Shown here piece by piece: positions 23,739 to 31,819 of a DNA stretch of 32,390 nt. The notes under the pieces are model-generated. The model saw only the letters and a list, made by a program, of their open reading frames with translations, was not told where the DNA came from and ran no database searches. This stretch comes from a virus. Made by a program: the position numbers and the translations under genes. The stretch spans positions 1 through 32,390 of IMG/VR virus record IMGVR_UViG_3300042691_031213. One strand, 5' to 3'. Every line of letters begins with the position of its first letter. Position 1 is the first letter of the stretch.

Positions 23739-24690
23739 TAGGCTGGCCGATTGGATAATAGAAAACCATCCGGAAGTTGAAGTAGTGGGGATAGATGATT
23801 TAAGTGGAGGCTACAGAGAAAATGTAAATTCAAAAGTCAATTTTTGGCAAATGAATTTGGTTGAACATCCAATTGAAAATTGTTTTCAAAATCATAAATT
23901 TGATTATGTATTTCATTTTGCAGCATACGCAGCAGAAGGATTATCACCATTTATTAGACAATATAATTACGAAAATAATTTGGTAGCAACTGCAAGAATT
24001 ATTAACGAATGTATAAAGCACGATGTTAAAAGATTGGTTTTTACATCAACACTTGCCGTATATGGACATGGTAATTATGGTATCTTTGATGAAGAACAAA
24101 CTCCGAAACCAATAGACCCATACGGAGTAGCAAAATATGCATGTGAAATGGATATACAAATAGCTGGAGAACAGCATGGGTTAGATTGGTGTATTATTCG
24201 TCCACACAATGTTTATGGCATTAAACAAAACATCTGGGATAAATACAGAAATGTATTAGGTATTTGGATGTATCAATATATGAATGGCGAACCAATGACT
24301 ATATTTGGTGATGGTGAACAAAAAAGAGCATTTAGTTATATTGATGATATATTAGAACCACTATGGAATGCGGCCGTGAAACCAGAAGCATCAAAAGAAA
24401 TAATTAATTTGGGTGGTGTTGAGGAATGGACAATTAACAATGCTAATAAAGTTTTAATGGAAGTTATTACAAACGGAGAAGTTGTTTATAAAGAAGGTAG
24501 ACATGAAGTAAAAAATTCAATACCAACGCATCAAAAATCGGTAGATATAATTGGTTTTAAACATAAAACTACATTAAAAGAAGGATTGACAAAAATGTGG
24601 AATTGGGCACAAAAGCAACCACAAAGAAATAGATTTCATTGGGAAAAATATGAAATAGATAAAGGCATTTATTCATTTTGGAAAAAATAA
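23698..24690 (+). CDS. NAD-dependent sugar epimerase/dehydratase (extended SDR)
   Basis: A 330-residue extended short-chain dehydrogenase acting on NDP-sugars, close in pattern to UDP-glucose 4-epimerase. The NAD-binding motif is TGVAGLLGS (6-14, Gly7, Gly10, Gly13) and the catalytic residues are Ser117/Thr118 in FTSTLAVYG and Tyr142-x3-Lys146 in PYGVAKYACE. The FGDGEQKRAFSYIDD block binds the sugar nucleotide. It would supply an epimerised donor to the transferases around it. It starts inside the end of the CgeB-like gene. Confidence 0.9.
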   Translation: MKVLITGVAGLLGSRLADWIIENHPEVEVVGIDDLSGGYRENVNSKVNFWQMNLVEHPIENCFQNHKFDYVFHFAAYAAEGLSPFIRQYNYENNLVATARIINECIKHDVKRLVFTSTLAVYGHGNYGIFDEEQTPKPIDPYGVAKYACEMDIQIAGEQHGLDWCIIRPHNVYGIKQNIWDKYRNVLGIWMYQYMNGEPMTIFGDGEQKRAFSYIDDILEPLWNAAVKPEASKEIINLGGVEEWTINNANKVLMEVITNGEVVYKEGRHEVKNSIPTHQKSVDIIGFKHKTTLKEGLTKMWNWAQKQPQRNRFHWEKYEIDKGIYSFWKK

Positions 24691-24694
24691 AAAT

Positions 24695-25438
24695 ATGAAA
24701 AAATTACCAATCAGTATAGGGATATTAAGTTGGAATAGTGGGCAAGTATTAGTAGATACATTAACAACATTTCACAATAACGGATTGTTTGACATGGTGA
24801 ATGATGTAACTATCCTATTTCAAGAATTCAATGAACAAGATTATCAAATAGCAAAACATTTTGGATTGAATATTATTGGTATGAATTCTAATATCGGAAT
24901 TGGAAAAGCATTCATCAAACTAACTGAAAATGCACAGTCCAATTATGTGTTGGTGTTAGAACATGATTGGAATTTAATAGAAGATAGAAATACTACACAC
25001 GAAAGATTGCAAAGAAGTATATCGGCAATTGAAATGGGAATGGATGTTGTTAGATTAAGACACAGAAAAAATCCAGGCCACCCACATTTTTCATTTCAAT
25101 ATAGAGGAAGAGAATTAGAATATTATGATAAAGAGATTGAATGTACATCACCACATTTGCTTGACTCCGTACATTGGTGTGAACCTGATATACAATTTCC
25201 AGAACAAATAAAAAAATCGGAAGATATGTTTTGGACAACTTCTAGATATGGTAATTGGACAAACAATCCTTGTTTATATAAAAAAGAATTCTATTTGGAT
25301 ATAGTTAGACCGTTTGCAGGAGAAGGTATTGGATTAGAAGGTAATATTAGTAAATGGTGGGCTCAAGAAAATTATAAAGTTGGACATAACGAAGGATTAT
25401 TCATGCATAACGATTGGCAAAAGTATGGTAGAGTATAA
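24695..25438 (+). CDS. Family 2 glycosyltransferase-like protein
   Basis: A 247-residue GT-A-type protein. ISIGILSWNSGQVLVDTL (6-23) is the usual GT2 start, a Rossmann-like half follows, and VLVLEHDW (85-92) takes the place of the DxD (Glu89-His-Asp91). The C-terminal part carries several Trp and His residues (HWCEPDIQF, KWWAQENYKVG) that may shape the acceptor site. The altered DxD makes metal use uncertain. It overlaps the kinase-aldolase gene by 14 bases, linking transferase and precursor synthesis. Confidence 0.78.
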   Translation: MKKLPISIGILSWNSGQVLVDTLTTFHNNGLFDMVNDVTILFQEFNEQDYQIAKHFGLNIIGMNSNIGIGKAFIKLTENAQSNYVLVLEHDWNLIEDRNTTHERLQRSISAIEMGMDVVRLRHRKNPGHPHFSFQYRGRELEYYDKEIECTSPHLLDSVHWCEPDIQFPEQIKKSEDMFWTTSRYGNWTNNPCLYKKEFYLDIVRPFAGEGIGLEGNISKWWAQENYKVGHNEGLFMHNDWQKYGRV

Positions 25439-26849
25439 ACCATATATAATCAGTATAGCTGGAGATTCTGGTTCAGGTAAATCAACTATATCAAATTTTA
25501 TTCGATTATATTACGGATACGAAAATACAACTTTGATATCTGGAGATGATTTACACAGATGGGAAAGGGGCGATAAAAATTGGGAAACGATAACTCACCT
25601 AAACCCAGAGGCAAACAATCTTAAATTGGGTGATTTGCAGTTATTAACTTTAAGGGAAGGTGTAAAGGTTTTAAGAAAAAAATACAATCATAAGACAGGT
25701 CAATTTGGGGATATGGTTACAATACACCCAAACAAATATATTATAAATGAAGGATTGCATGCTTTTTATACAATAAGAGCGGAAACTCTTTCTGATTTAA
25801 AAATTTATATTGATATAGATGAAGATTTGAGAATAGACTTAAAAATAAAAAGAGATACTATTGAAAGAGGTTACAAAAGAGATGATGTTTTAGATTTGAT
25901 TGAGAAAAGAAAAATAGATTCGGAAAGAATAAAAAAAGTACAATTAGAAAAAGCAGACGTTATTATAAAAATTAAAAGAGGTTCTGAAATCCAAATAGAT
26001 TGTAAAAAAGATGTTGATTATTTATTATTAGATTTTATAAAAAAACTACACAAAGAATTACATACGTTTGAATGGATAAATAAAACAATTGGAGAAAGTT
26101 TGCCATTAGTACAATCAAAGGGTGGAAATATTTCTACAAAGATAGATAATAGGCTTATAATAAAAGAAAGTGGCGGAAAAATTAAAAATGTAAATTATTC
26201 ATCTGGATATAGCATATTGAATTACAAAAATTTTAATATTGATATTATAAATTCAGATAAAGAATTACACGATTTTTTATTGAGTTCTGTAAAAAATTCA
26301 ATATACAAAAAACCATCTATGGAAACTGGATTTCATACTCATTTTAAAAAGTACGTTTTTCATTTACATCCAATTTATTTGAATTGTATTCTTTGTTTAG
26401 AAAACGCAGAACAAATAATTAAAAAAATATTTAGTAATTTATTTGAATATAGTTTGATAGATTACTTTAATCCTGGATATGAACTTACAAACGAAATTAT
26501 AAAAAGAAAAGATTTAAAAGATATTATTTTTTTAAAAAATCACGGATTAATTGTATCATGTGATGATTGTTATGATGGAATATATTATGTTTCGCAAATT
26601 AATAAAATTTCAAAAGAATATATTAGACAAGAAATAAATGGATTTGAAGAATTTTCAATAGACTGGAAAGATAAAACACAAATAGATTCTTATAGTTGGC
26701 CGGATTCGGTTATATTAAGCGATCATGAAACCATTGCTACAAATAATTACATAAATTACATTGGAAGTAAATTGGGAACAATCAAAAAATTAAAAAAAGA
26801 AGATATTGAATATTTAAGAAATATAGAAGCAGAAAAATATAGGTTATGA
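25425..26849 (+). CDS. Fusion: phosphoribulokinase-like kinase + class II aldolase/epimerase domain
   Basis: A 474-residue two-domain protein. Domain 1 (about 1-205) is a PRK/uridine-kinase-type P-loop kinase: GDSGSGKST (13-21), SGDDLHRWERGD (39-50), a PRK-like LNPEANNL (59-66), YNHKTGQFG (87-95), INEGLH (107-112) and KIKRDTIERGYKRDD (140-154). Domain 2 (about 212-440) is a class II aldolase/adducin fold: KGGNIS (232-237), the SxE glutamate Glu300, zinc ligands His313 and His315 in FHLHP, and His373 in KNHGLI. Members of the second family are sugar-phosphate aldolases or ribulose-phosphate epimerases. Together they suggest phosphorylation plus aldol or epimerase chemistry on one small sugar; substrate unknown. 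The upstream frame is open, but ATG 25425 fits the domain start. It overlaps the next gene by ATGA. Confidence 0.85.
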   Translation: MVEYKPYIISIAGDSGSGKSTISNFIRLYYGYENTTLISGDDLHRWERGDKNWETITHLNPEANNLKLGDLQLLTLREGVKVLRKKYNHKTGQFGDMVTIHPNKYIINEGLHAFYTIRAETLSDLKIYIDIDEDLRIDLKIKRDTIERGYKRDDVLDLIEKRKIDSERIKKVQLEKADVIIKIKRGSEIQIDCKKDVDYLLLDFIKKLHKELHTFEWINKTIGESLPLVQSKGGNISTKIDNRLIIKESGGKIKNVNYSSGYSILNYKNFNIDIINSDKELHDFLLSSVKNSIYKKPSMETGFHTHFKKYVFHLHPIYLNCILCLENAEQIIKKIFSNLFEYSLIDYFNPGYELTNEIIKRKDLKDIIFLKNHGLIVSCDDCYDGIYYVSQINKISKEYIRQEINGFEEFSIDWKDKTQIDSYSWPDSVILSDHETIATNNYINYIGSKLGTIKKLKKEDIEYLRNIEAEKYRL

Positions 26850-28213
26850 TAAAATTGATAATTTTTGATATGGATGGTGTATTGGTTGAAGCAAAGCAAA
26901 TACACTATGATACTTTAAACAAAGCTTTGTGGGAAATTGCACAAAGTGATAAATATGTTATTTCAGAAGCAGAACATCTTTCCATATACGATGGATTAAA
27001 AACCAATCAAAAATTAGAGTTACTAACTCAAAATAAAGGATTACATCCAAACACATACGAAACAGTTTGGAATAGAAAACAACAACTTACGATTGAAGCA
27101 ATATCACAATTAAATACGGATGAAAGATTAATTTCAGTATTTAAAGAATTGCGTGATAGAGGGTATAAGCTTGCATGTTGCTCAAACTCAATTAGGCGTT
27201 CAGTATTGGTAATACTTTCGAAGATAGGATTGATTGAGTATATGGATTTAATTATCTCTAATGAGGATGTAAAGAACTCTAAACCACATCCTGAAATGTA
27301 TTGGAAGGCTATGAGTATGATGGGAGTATTACCGGAAGAAACCCTAATTGTAGAAGATTCACCTCCTGGTCTTTTAGCAGCAAGTAGAAGTAGAGCAAAT
27401 GTATTAAGAGTAGATAATCCAAAAGATTTGGTGTTATCAAAAATATTTAGTAAATTAGAAAAAACAGATAATATGAATATTCCAAAATGGCAAGGTGGAA
27501 AATTAAATGTACTTATACCAATGGCAGGAGCCGGTAGTAGATTTGAAAAAGCCGGATATACTTTTCCAAAACCATTAATAGATGTAAATGGTAAACCAAT
27601 GATTCAAGTTGTTATTGATAATTTGAATATCGAAGCTAATTACATATATGTAGTACAAAAAGAACATAGAGCAAAATATAATTTAGATACCCTTCTCAAT
27701 CTAATTACACCTGGTTGTAAGATTGTTGAAGTTGATGGCCTGACGGAAGGAGCAGCGTGTACAACCCTTTTAGCAAAAGAACATATTGATAACGATGCAC
27801 CTTTGTTGATGGCAAACTCTGACCAGTTTGTTGAATGGGATAGTAATGAGTTTATGTATAAAATGCTTGAACAAAAATTAGATGGTGGGTTTCTTACATT
27901 TAAAGCAACACATCCAAAGTGGTCATTTACAAAAGTAGATGAAAACGGATATGCAACTGAATTGGCTGAAAAAAATCCAATATCGGATATAGCAATTGTT
28001 GGTATTTACTATTGGGCAAGTGGTGCGGAATATGTGAAATATGCAGAACAAATGATTAGTAAAAATATCAGAACTAATAATGAGTTCTATGTTAGCCCCG
28101 TTTATAATGAAGCAATTGGTGATGGTAAAAAAATAAAACCATTTCACATAGAAAAAATGTGGGGATTAGGAACACCTGAAGATTTAGTTTATTATTTAGA
28201 AAATCACAAATGA
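26846..28213 (+). CDS. Fusion: HAD phosphatase/phosphomutase + sugar nucleotidyltransferase
   Basis: A 455-residue bifunctional protein. The HAD domain (1-205) has DMDGV with Asp8 and Asp10, the CSNS motif II (112-115), Lys146 in NSKPHPE and the acidic VEDSPPG (169-175), as in beta-phosphoglucomutase-like enzymes. The nucleotidyltransferase domain (218-455) begins LNVLIPMAGAGSRF with the nucleotide loop GAGSRF (228-233), then FPKPLIDVNGKPMI (240-253, Lys242), and ANSDQFV (323-329) with candidate metal ligand Asp326. It could dephosphorylate or isomerise a sugar phosphate and then make the NDP-sugar or NDP-polyol. ATGA overlaps on both sides couple it to the kinase-aldolase and GDPD-like genes. 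Confidence 0.92.
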   Translation: MIKLIIFDMDGVLVEAKQIHYDTLNKALWEIAQSDKYVISEAEHLSIYDGLKTNQKLELLTQNKGLHPNTYETVWNRKQQLTIEAISQLNTDERLISVFKELRDRGYKLACCSNSIRRSVLVILSKIGLIEYMDLIISNEDVKNSKPHPEMYWKAMSMMGVLPEETLIVEDSPPGLLAASRSRANVLRVDNPKDLVLSKIFSKLEKTDNMNIPKWQGGKLNVLIPMAGAGSRFEKAGYTFPKPLIDVNGKPMIQVVIDNLNIEANYIYVVQKEHRAKYNLDTLLNLITPGCKIVEVDGLTEGAACTTLLAKEHIDNDAPLLMANSDQFVEWDSNEFMYKMLEQKLDGGFLTFKATHPKWSFTKVDENGYATELAEKNPISDIAIVGIYYWASGAEYVKYAEQMISKNIRTNNEFYVSPVYNEAIGDGKKIKPFHIEKMWGLGTPEDLVYYLENHK

Positions 28214-28650
28214 TATTAATAGCACATAGAGGAAATATTGATGGAAGAATACCAAGTAGAGAAAATCATCCAGATTATATCAACGAAGCAATTAAAGAAG
28301 GATATGATGTAGAGATTGATGTTTGGTGGACTTCTGATGGTTGGTATTTGGGACACGATGAACCACAATATAAAGTGTATTCGGATTTCTTTTTTAATCC
28401 AAAATTTTGGATACATTGTAAAAATGCAGCAGCATTAGAAAGATTTAATAAGTGGAATAATCTTAAATACTTTTGGCACGCAAATGATGATTATACGTTA
28501 ATATCAAATGCAATGATTTGGGTATATCCAGGAAAAGAATTATTAAAAAATTCAATATGTTGTATGCCTGAATGGGGATTTAGTGGGGATTTATCAATTT
28601 GCCACGCAATCTGTACAGATGAGATTTTAAAATACAAAGAATTAATATGA
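28210..28650 (+). CDS. Short GDPD-like phosphodiesterase
   Basis: A 146-residue protein with the start of a glycerophosphodiester phosphodiesterase barrel: IAHRGN (4-9, His6/Arg7), SRENHPDYINEAIKEGYDVE with Glu18, EIDVWWTSDG (35-44; Glu35 and Asp37 as metal ligands) and GHD with His49 as second catalytic histidine. Normal GDPD barrels are about 240 residues or more, so the C-terminal strands are missing or replaced. CMPEWGFSG and ICTDEIL near the end may be the last barrel strands. It may cleave, or form, a phosphodiester in the glycan precursor. ATGA overlaps join it to both neighbours. Confidence 0.8.
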   Translation: MILIAHRGNIDGRIPSRENHPDYINEAIKEGYDVEIDVWWTSDGWYLGHDEPQYKVYSDFFFNPKFWIHCKNAAALERFNKWNNLKYFWHANDDYTLISNAMIWVYPGKELLKNSICCMPEWGFSGDLSICHAICTDEILKYKELI

Positions 28651-29348
28651 ATATAGCAATTTGTTTTTATGGACAACCGAGAAAATATAAGCAAGTATTA
28701 TCTCAATGGAAAAAAATTATATCGGAATTAAATGCCGATGTTTTTATTCATACTTGGTACGGACAAGATAGGGGTAGAGTTGATATAGATATAAATGAAT
28801 TAATTGAAGATTTTTCACCAAAAGAAATTGAAGTTTCATCACCGCATAAATTTACAGAATTAATACCTGAAGATTCAAAATATGAAAATCAATCATATCA
28901 TGGAATGAATCAAGCATATACTATAAATAAATCAATTCAATTGTTAGAAAGTTATTCATATAATTTTAAAAAATCTTATGATGTAGTAATAAAAACTAGA
29001 TTTGATATTACTTTACAAAATGTTGATGATTTTATAGAATTTGTAAAAACTAAAATTGAAAATAACAAATTATATGTTGCAGCAAATCATTGGGTAGGCT
29101 CGGAAATGTTTGATGATAACATAATGGTTGGAAAAGCAAGAGAAGTAATTTATATTTCGCATAGATATTTTCAGCATACAATTGAGTATATAAATAATAC
29201 AAAAGTAATACCAGGTGGTGAACAAAATGTTTTTAGATATATAAATTCAAATGGATTATTACAAACAATACAAAAAACTGATAATATAAATTTTAGTTTA
29301 ATACCATTACCATTTAACGAAATAATTTTAAATCAAAATGAAAAATAG
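28647..29348 (+). CDS. Glycosyltransferase-like protein (ICFYGQPR family)
   Basis: A 233-residue protein with IAICFYGQPRKY (3-14), DVFIHTWYGQ (31-40) and DVVIKTRFDI (about 111-120). This set is common in small glycosyltransferase-like proteins of bacterial and phage polysaccharide loci; the IKTRFD block probably replaces the DxD. The assignment as a transferase is by context and pattern. It overlaps the GDPD-like gene by ATGA and the following methyltransferase gene by 11 bases. It is among the most AT-rich genes in the window. Confidence 0.68.
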   Translation: MNIAICFYGQPRKYKQVLSQWKKIISELNADVFIHTWYGQDRGRVDIDINELIEDFSPKEIEVSSPHKFTELIPEDSKYENQSYHGMNQAYTINKSIQLLESYSYNFKKSYDVVIKTRFDITLQNVDDFIEFVKTKIENNKLYVAANHWVGSEMFDDNIMVGKAREVIYISHRYFQHTIEYINNTKVIPGGEQNVFRYINSNGLLQTIQKTDNINFSLIPLPFNEIILNQNEK

Positions 29349-29922
29349 ATATATAGAAACTTTATTAAGATACGACTCTGCTTGGAAGGGTCATGGATTG
29401 TTTGCTATGAAATTAGTTGAAACATTTAATCCAAATGTAGTAGTGGATTTGGGAGTTGATTATGGTTTTTCAACATTCTGTTTTGGTTATCCACAAATAG
29501 GTAGTGTATATGGAATAGATTGGTTTCAAGGTGATGACCACGCCGGTCATAGAGATACATTAAATGAAGTAGATAATTTATATCAAGATTTGATAAAATG
29601 GTATGGCGTATCCAATATAGAATTTATAAAATCCGATTTTGCAGAAGCAGCAAAGAAATGGGATAAAGAAATCGATATATTACACATTGATGGATTCCAC
29701 TCATATGAAGCAGTTAAAAAAGATTACGAAAATTGGATAGGATTTTGCAAAGAAGATTCTATCATATTGTTTCACGATACTGAATCTTTTACTGAAACCG
29801 TTGGTAAATTTTTTAATGAATTGGAAGGTTATAAGTTTAATAGAACGAACTCTGCCGGTCTTGGTGTATTGACAAAATCAAAAATCGTTTATGAAAAAAT
29901 AAAACAATTTATAAATGAATAA
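29338..29922 (+). CDS. Class I SAM-dependent methyltransferase (Methyltransf_24-like)
   Basis: A 194-residue Rossmann-fold methyltransferase. SAM-binding motif I is VVDLGVDYGFST (35-46), YGIDWFQGD (58-66) carries the acidic residue after strand 2, and LHIDGFHSYEAVKKDYENW (115-133) is the family's hallmark, with metal-binding type Asp/His residues as in O-methyltransferases. It probably methylates a sugar hydroxyl. It overlaps the upstream gene by 11 bases and the downstream gene by 8, in keeping with one coupled operon. Confidence 0.87.
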   Translation: MKNRYIETLLRYDSAWKGHGLFAMKLVETFNPNVVVDLGVDYGFSTFCFGYPQIGSVYGIDWFQGDDHAGHRDTLNEVDNLYQDLIKWYGVSNIEFIKSDFAEAAKKWDKEIDILHIDGFHSYEAVKKDYENWIGFCKEDSIILFHDTESFTETVGKFFNELEGYKFNRTNSAGLGVLTKSKIVYEKIKQFINE

Positions 29923-30583
29923 AGTTATATTTTGGCATACATATTTGGTTGGTGATTATAAATTGGTAGTACAAGAGCAGATTACAAAATTAATAACATC
30001 AGGATTATATAATGAAGTAGATTATATATTCACTGGCATTTCCGCAAAAGTTATAGAAGATATAAATTGGTTTGTAGAACTATTAAAAAGTTACAAAAAA
30101 TTCTTTCCAATAATTCATACCGACACGGATGGAGAAAAACCAACTATGAGGTTACTATCAAATTATGCAAAAGAAAATGATTGTTACATAATGTATTTTC
30201 ATACAAAAGCAGTTTCAACTACGGGTATAAATAACACTATGTGGAGATATTCTATGGATTATAATTTAATATATAGATGGAAAGAATGTGTTCAATTATT
30301 GGATAGTGGCAGTGATGCTGTCGGTTGTAATTTAAGAAAAGATACGCATGTTGGGTATTATCCACATTTTAGCGGAACATATTGGTGGTCTAAATCTAAT
30401 TACATAAAAACGTTGGATGAAACATATTTGTATGATACACAGCTATTAGGTGATGCAAATCCATTGACTGTTGAATTTTTTATAGGTTCCAATCATAATG
30501 GAAATCTAACATCAATTTTTGAATGTAAAGATGAAGCACCTTACAGAGTAGAATGTTTAATTAATGAATATATAAAAATATAA
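29915..30583 (+). CDS. Glycosyltransferase-like protein (YFHTKA / WWSK family), copy B
   Basis: A 222-residue paralogue of the protein at 22199. Shared blocks are YIMYFHTKAVS (91-101), HFSGTYWWSKSNYIKT (151-166) and a Glu in LTVEFFIG (184-191). Identity outside these blocks is low by eye, so the duplication is old or the two were acquired separately. The transferase assignment is inference. It sits directly before the C-methyltransferase gene with no gap. Confidence 0.65.
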   Translation: MNKVIFWHTYLVGDYKLVVQEQITKLITSGLYNEVDYIFTGISAKVIEDINWFVELLKSYKKFFPIIHTDTDGEKPTMRLLSNYAKENDCYIMYFHTKAVSTTGINNTMWRYSMDYNLIYRWKECVQLLDSGSDAVGCNLRKDTHVGYYPHFSGTYWWSKSNYIKTLDETYLYDTQLLGDANPLTVEFFIGSNHNGNLTSIFECKDEAPYRVECLINEYIKI

Positions 30584-31819
30584 ATGAAAGAAGTTACAGA
30601 GGTTACAAACTGTCCAATCACAGGTGATTCGGATAGATTTACATACATTGATTTAGGATTGATGCCATTGGTAAATAATTTGTCTACTACTAGAGAAGAA
30701 TCCATCAATTGTAAAAAGTATCCACTAACGGTTCAGTATTTTAAAAAGAGCAAATTATCATGCCTTACTGAAAATGTAGACCCAAATTTAATGTTTTCAC
30801 AGTACGCATATAAATCAGGTGTTGTAAAAGCATTTGCAAGACATTGTGAAGAAATGTATGGATTTGTAAATACCTATCTATCTTTAAAGGCCGGAGATAA
30901 AGTATTAGATATCGGTGGAAATGATGGAACGCTATTACAAACATTCTTAAAAAAGAATTCAGAATTAGATGTTCTAAATGTTGATGCATCTAAAAATCTT
31001 ACAAAATTAAGTGAGGCAAAAGGAGTACCTACATATAATGCATTTTGGGGTGTTGAAACTGCTAAAAAATTAAATAAAAAATTTAGATTGATTACATCAA
31101 CTAATGTATTTCAACACACCCCACCAATCGTAGATTTTGTAGAAGCAATATCAATCAGCCTTGATAAATTTGGAATATGGTGTTTAGAATTTCCATATTG
31201 GAAAACTAATATGGAAACAAAACAATTTGACCAAATATATCATGAACATGTTTATTTTTATTTGGTAGAACCATTAAAACAATTAGTTGAACAATTTGGA
31301 TTAAGAATAATAAAAGTAGTTCCACAATCAATACATGGTGGTAGTTTAAGATTATTAATTTCCCATAAAGGAGATTTGGGAGAGGCTTGGCAACCGTGTT
31401 GGGGAGTTGATGAAGCAATAAAAAAAGAACAAACCATAACTGAAGAATATTATAGGGAATGGGGAAGTGTAATTGAAAACCACATTTCAGATTGTAACCT
31501 ATTTTTAAAATCTATAAAAAAAGATAATAAAACAATATTTGGGTTTGGAGCTGCAGCAAAGGGATGTATATTTTTGAATAGTGCTAATATAGACCATACA
31601 ATTTTAGATGTAGTAATAGATGATACCGATTTGAAACAAGAAAAGTTCATTCCAGGAACAGGTATTCAAATTAAAAGTAGAGAGTATTTAAAGAATAATA
31701 AACCGGATTACATTTTAATATTAGCACATAATTTTAAAGATGTTATTATTGATAGTTTAAAAAATGATGGATATGATGGAAAGTTTATTATATTATTTCC
31801 CACAATAACAATTGAATAA
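30584..31819 (+). CDS. Sugar C-methyltransferase-like protein (NovU/TylC3-type architecture)
   Basis: A 411-residue three-part methyltransferase. Motif I is VLDIGGNDGTLL (107-118). QIYHEHVYFY (217-226), SIHGGSLRLL (249-258) and the C-terminal GFGAAAKG (320-327) are diagnostic of the NDP-sugar C-methyltransferase family, which normally methylates C3 of a ketosugar. The N-terminal zinc-finger is degenerate: Cys10, Cys43 and Cys60 are present, but the usual CxxC pairs are not. A branched-chain sugar in the final glycan is therefore likely. It begins right at the stop of the previous gene and ends at the base before the next ATG. Confidence 0.87.
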   Translation: MKEVTEVTNCPITGDSDRFTYIDLGLMPLVNNLSTTREESINCKKYPLTVQYFKKSKLSCLTENVDPNLMFSQYAYKSGVVKAFARHCEEMYGFVNTYLSLKAGDKVLDIGGNDGTLLQTFLKKNSELDVLNVDASKNLTKLSEAKGVPTYNAFWGVETAKKLNKKFRLITSTNVFQHTPPIVDFVEAISISLDKFGIWCLEFPYWKTNMETKQFDQIYHEHVYFYLVEPLKQLVEQFGLRIIKVVPQSIHGGSLRLLISHKGDLGEAWQPCWGVDEAIKKEQTITEEYYREWGSVIENHISDCNLFLKSIKKDNKTIFGFGAAAKGCIFLNSANIDHTILDVVIDDTDLKQEKFIPGTGIQIKSREYLKNNKPDYILILAHNFKDVIIDSLKNDGYDGKFIILFPTITIE

